A DNA stretch of 7,769 nt from Kiritimatiellia bacterium (GTDB lineage Bacteria; Verrucomicrobiota; Kiritimatiellia; RFP12; UBA1067): contig JAFRBA010000223.1 in the NCBI GenBank assembly GCA_017405115.1, positions 1 to 7,769 on the forward strand. The letters are read 5' to 3'. The notes beneath the pieces are model-generated. The model saw only the letters and a program-made list of their open reading frames with translations, was not told where the DNA came from and searched no databases. The stretch's first letter is position 1; each line of letters begins with the position of its first letter. The translations under genes and the position numbers were made by a program. This document shows, piece by piece, positions 5,993 through 7,769 of this stretch.

Positions 5993-7769
5993 TCACGAGA
6001 CGTGCAGGACGCGCTCCTTGATTTCCTGCGTGCGGCCCTGGTTCCAGAACTGGCTGCCGATGTAGCCGCAGGTGCGGCGCGCGACGTTCAGCTTCGACTC
6101 GTCGGTGTTGCCGCACTTGGGGCACTTCCAGACGAGCTTGCCGCTCGCGTCCTTGACGATCTCGATCTCGCCGTCGAAGCCGCACACCTGGCAGTAGTCG
6201 CTCTTCGTGTTCAGCTCTGCGTACATGATGTGGTCGTAGATGTACTGCATGATCGAGAGCACCGCAGGCAGGTTGTCCTGCATGTTCGGCACCTCGACGT
6301 AGCTGATCGCCCCGCCGGGCGAGAGCTTCTGGAACTTCGCCTCGATCTCGAGCTTCTTGAACGCGTCGATCGGCTCGGTAACGTGGATGTGGTAGGAGTT
6401 GGTGATGTAGTTCTTGTCGGTGACGCCCTTGATGACGCCGAAGCGCTTCTGCAGGCACTTGGCGAACTTGTACGTGGTGGACTCGAGCGGCGTGCCGTAG
6501 AGCGAGTAGTCGATGTCCTCGGCGGCCTTCCACTTCGCCGTGAACTCGTTGAGCTTCTCCATCACCTTGAGCCCGAACGCCTCGCCTTCCGGCTCTGTGA
6601 GCTTCTTGCCGGTCATCGCGAAGACGCACTCCCACAGCCCCGCGTAGCCGAGGGAGATGGTGGAGTAGCCGCCGTACAGGAGCTTGTCGATCTTCTCGCC
6701 CTTCTTGAGGCGCGCGAGCGCGCCGTACTGCCAGAGGATCGGCGCCGCGTCGGACGACGTGCCCTTCAGGCGCTCATGGCGGCACCTGAGCGCGCGGTGG
6801 CAGAGCTCGCAGCGCTCGCCGAATATGCCCCAGAACCTCGCCTCGTCGCCGTTCGCGGAAAGCGCGACGTCGACGAGGTTGATCGTGACGACGCCCTGGT
6901 TGAACCGGCCGTAGTACTTGGGCTTGCCAGGCTCGTAGTTGCCGGCGTTTGCTATGTTGCCGTAGCCGTTCCCCGAGCGGTCGGGCGTGAGGAACGACCG
7001 GCAGCCCATGCAGGTGTAGGTGTCGCCGTGGCCCGCCGTCTCGCCCTTCGAGAGCTTGTACTCGCGCATCTTCTTCTCTGAGATGTAGTCGGGCACCATG
7101 CGCTTGGCGGTGCACTTCGCCGCGAGCTCGGTGAGGTACCAGTAGGGCGTGCCCTCGCGCACGTTCTGCTCCTCGAGGACGTATATGAGCTTCGGGAACG
7201 CCGGCGTTATGTAGACGCCGGCCTCGTTCTTCACGCCCCTGATGCGCTCGTTGAGGACCTCCTCTATGATCATCGCGAGGTCCTTGCGCTCCTGCTCGCT
7301 GCGCGCCTCGCCGAGGTACATGTAGACCGTCACGAACGGCGCCTGCCCGTTCGTCGTCATGAGCGTCACGACCTGGTACTGGATCGTCTGCACGCCCTTC
7401 TGTATCTCCTTCCGGACGCGTCTCTCGACGATCGCGTCGAACGCCTCCTTCGGCATCTTCGTGCCGGCGATCTCGCATTCCTCCTCGAGCGACTGGGCGA
7501 TGGACTGCCGCGACACCTCGACGAACGGCGCCAGGTGCGTGAGCGAGATGGACTGCCCGCCGTACTGGTTGGAGGCCACCTGCGCGATGATCTGCGTGGC
7601 GATGTTGCAGGCGGTCGAGAAAGACCTGGGCTTCTCGATCATCGTCCCCGAGATGACCGTTCCGTTCTGCAGCATGTCCTCGAGGTTCACGAGGTCGCAG
7701 TTGTGCATGTGCTGCGCGTAGTAGTCCATGTCTGGGAAGTGGATGATGCCGTCCTGGTGAGCCTGAACC
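5993..7769 (-). CDS. nrdD: Anaerobic ribonucleoside-triphosphate reductase (class III), 5' end cut
   Basis: NrdD reduces ribonucleoside triphosphates to dNTPs under anoxia, using a glycyl radical installed by the radical-SAM activase NrdG, with formate as the usual reductant. The frame is open through the right edge, so roughly the first 100-150 residues, including any ATP-cone, are missing. Methionine at 7729 is internal: 13 more in-frame residues (through GIIHFPD) precede it and match the family. Counting from that Met, Cys11 in HMHNCDLVNLEDM and Cys243 in CMGCRSF are the likely active-site cysteines. A zinc site is formed by Cys513, 516, 536 and 539. RRTCGYIG near the C-terminus places the radical glycine at 555, 24 residues from the end. 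A further Cys pair lies at 307/310. Everything needed is present in the visible part. nrdG is not downstream and may lie upstream or elsewhere. It is the first gene of the tightly packed series seen here. Confidence 0.97.
   Translation of the reverse strand, partial: VQAHQDGIIHFPDMDYYAQHMHNCDLVNLEDMLQNGTVISGTMIEKPRSFSTACNIATQIIAQVASNQYGGQSISLTHLAPFVEVSRQSIAQSLEEECEIAGTKMPKEAFDAIVERRVRKEIQKGVQTIQYQVVTLMTTNGQAPFVTVYMYLGEARSEQERKDLAMIIEEVLNERIRGVKNEAGVYITPAFPKLIYVLEEQNVREGTPYWYLTELAAKCTAKRMVPDYISEKKMREYKLSKGETAGHGDTYTCMGCRSFLTPDRSGNGYGNIANAGNYEPGKPKYYGRFNQGVVTINLVDVALSANGDEARFWGIFGERCELCHRALRCRHERLKGTSSDAAPILWQYGALARLKKGEKIDKLLYGGYSTISLGYAGLWECVFAMTGKKLTEPEGEAFGLKVMEKLNEFTAKWKAAEDIDYSLYGTPLESTTYKFAKCLQKRFGVIKGVTDKNYITNSYHIHVTEPIDAFKKLEIEAKFQKLSPGGAISYVEVPNMQDNLPAVLSIMQYIYDHIMYAELNTKSDYCQVCGFDGEIEIVKDASGKLVWKCPKCGNTDESKLNVARRTCGYIGSQFWNQGRTQEIKERVLHVS

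Noticed and set aside
4887..6065. 392-codon plus-strand open frame opposite the Gfo/Idh gene
   Set aside because: It is fully antisense to a gene with clear family motifs and has a biased composition without recognisable motifs, so it is a GC-driven shadow.
5958..6635. Upstream extension of the Gfo/Idh frame, suggesting a fusion with nrdD
   Set aside because: The frame is open by composition only. The extra 226 residues are Arg/His-rich, the family N-terminus begins at 5957, and an AGGGAG site precedes it.
5957..7081. 374-codon open frame on the plus strand opposite nrdD
   Set aside because: It is antisense to a certain NrdD gene. The translation is dominated by Val, Ala, Leu, Arg and Asp, as expected from the complement of GC-ending codons, and shows no domain.

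Overview
This window looks like a chromosomal segment from a GC-rich, strictly or facultatively anaerobic bacterium. The evidence is an oxygen-sensitive class III ribonucleotide reductase, strongly G/C-ending codons, and a gene set of Gfo/Idh oxidoreductase, xylose-isomerase-like epimerase and secreted Asp-box protein. That set is common in PVC-group bacteria from animal guts; a Kiritimatiellota-type organism is my best guess. It is an inference without a search. No RNA gene, CRISPR array, insertion sequence or prophage is visible.

Layout: all seven genes lie on the minus strand, so transcription runs from the right edge to the left edge. From upstream to downstream they are: nrdD (5' end cut by the right edge, 7769-5993); a Gfo/Idh/MocA oxidoreductase (5957-4917); a TIM-barrel sugar isomerase/epimerase (4894-4034); psd, type II phosphatidylserine decarboxylase (4024-3134); fmt, methionyl-tRNA formyltransferase (3119-2136); a signal-peptide-bearing sialidase-like Asp-box protein (2070-913); and an unrecognised basic protein whose 3' end is cut by the left edge (762-1). 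The gaps from nrdD to fmt are 35, 22, 9 and 14 nt, so these five could be one transcript. A 65-nt gap with a bulged hairpin separates fmt from the sialidase-like gene, and a 150-nt, symmetry-rich gap separates that gene from the unknown one.

Functions are mixed: anaerobic dNTP supply, sugar oxidation and epimerisation, phosphatidylethanolamine synthesis, translation initiation, and a secreted glycan-related protein. The oxidoreductase/epimerase pair is the most likely functional module; the rest look like housekeeping genes packed together.

The most interesting points are regulatory. fmt and the unknown gene each have a good -10 hexamer ending only 7-8 nt before the ATG, with no Shine-Dalgarno site. 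This is the layout expected for leaderless mRNAs. At fmt the extended -10 uses the psd stop codon as its TGn element. The gap before the unknown gene also holds four separate inverted repeats, one with perfect 11-bp arms. I found no convincing novel defence or mobile system.
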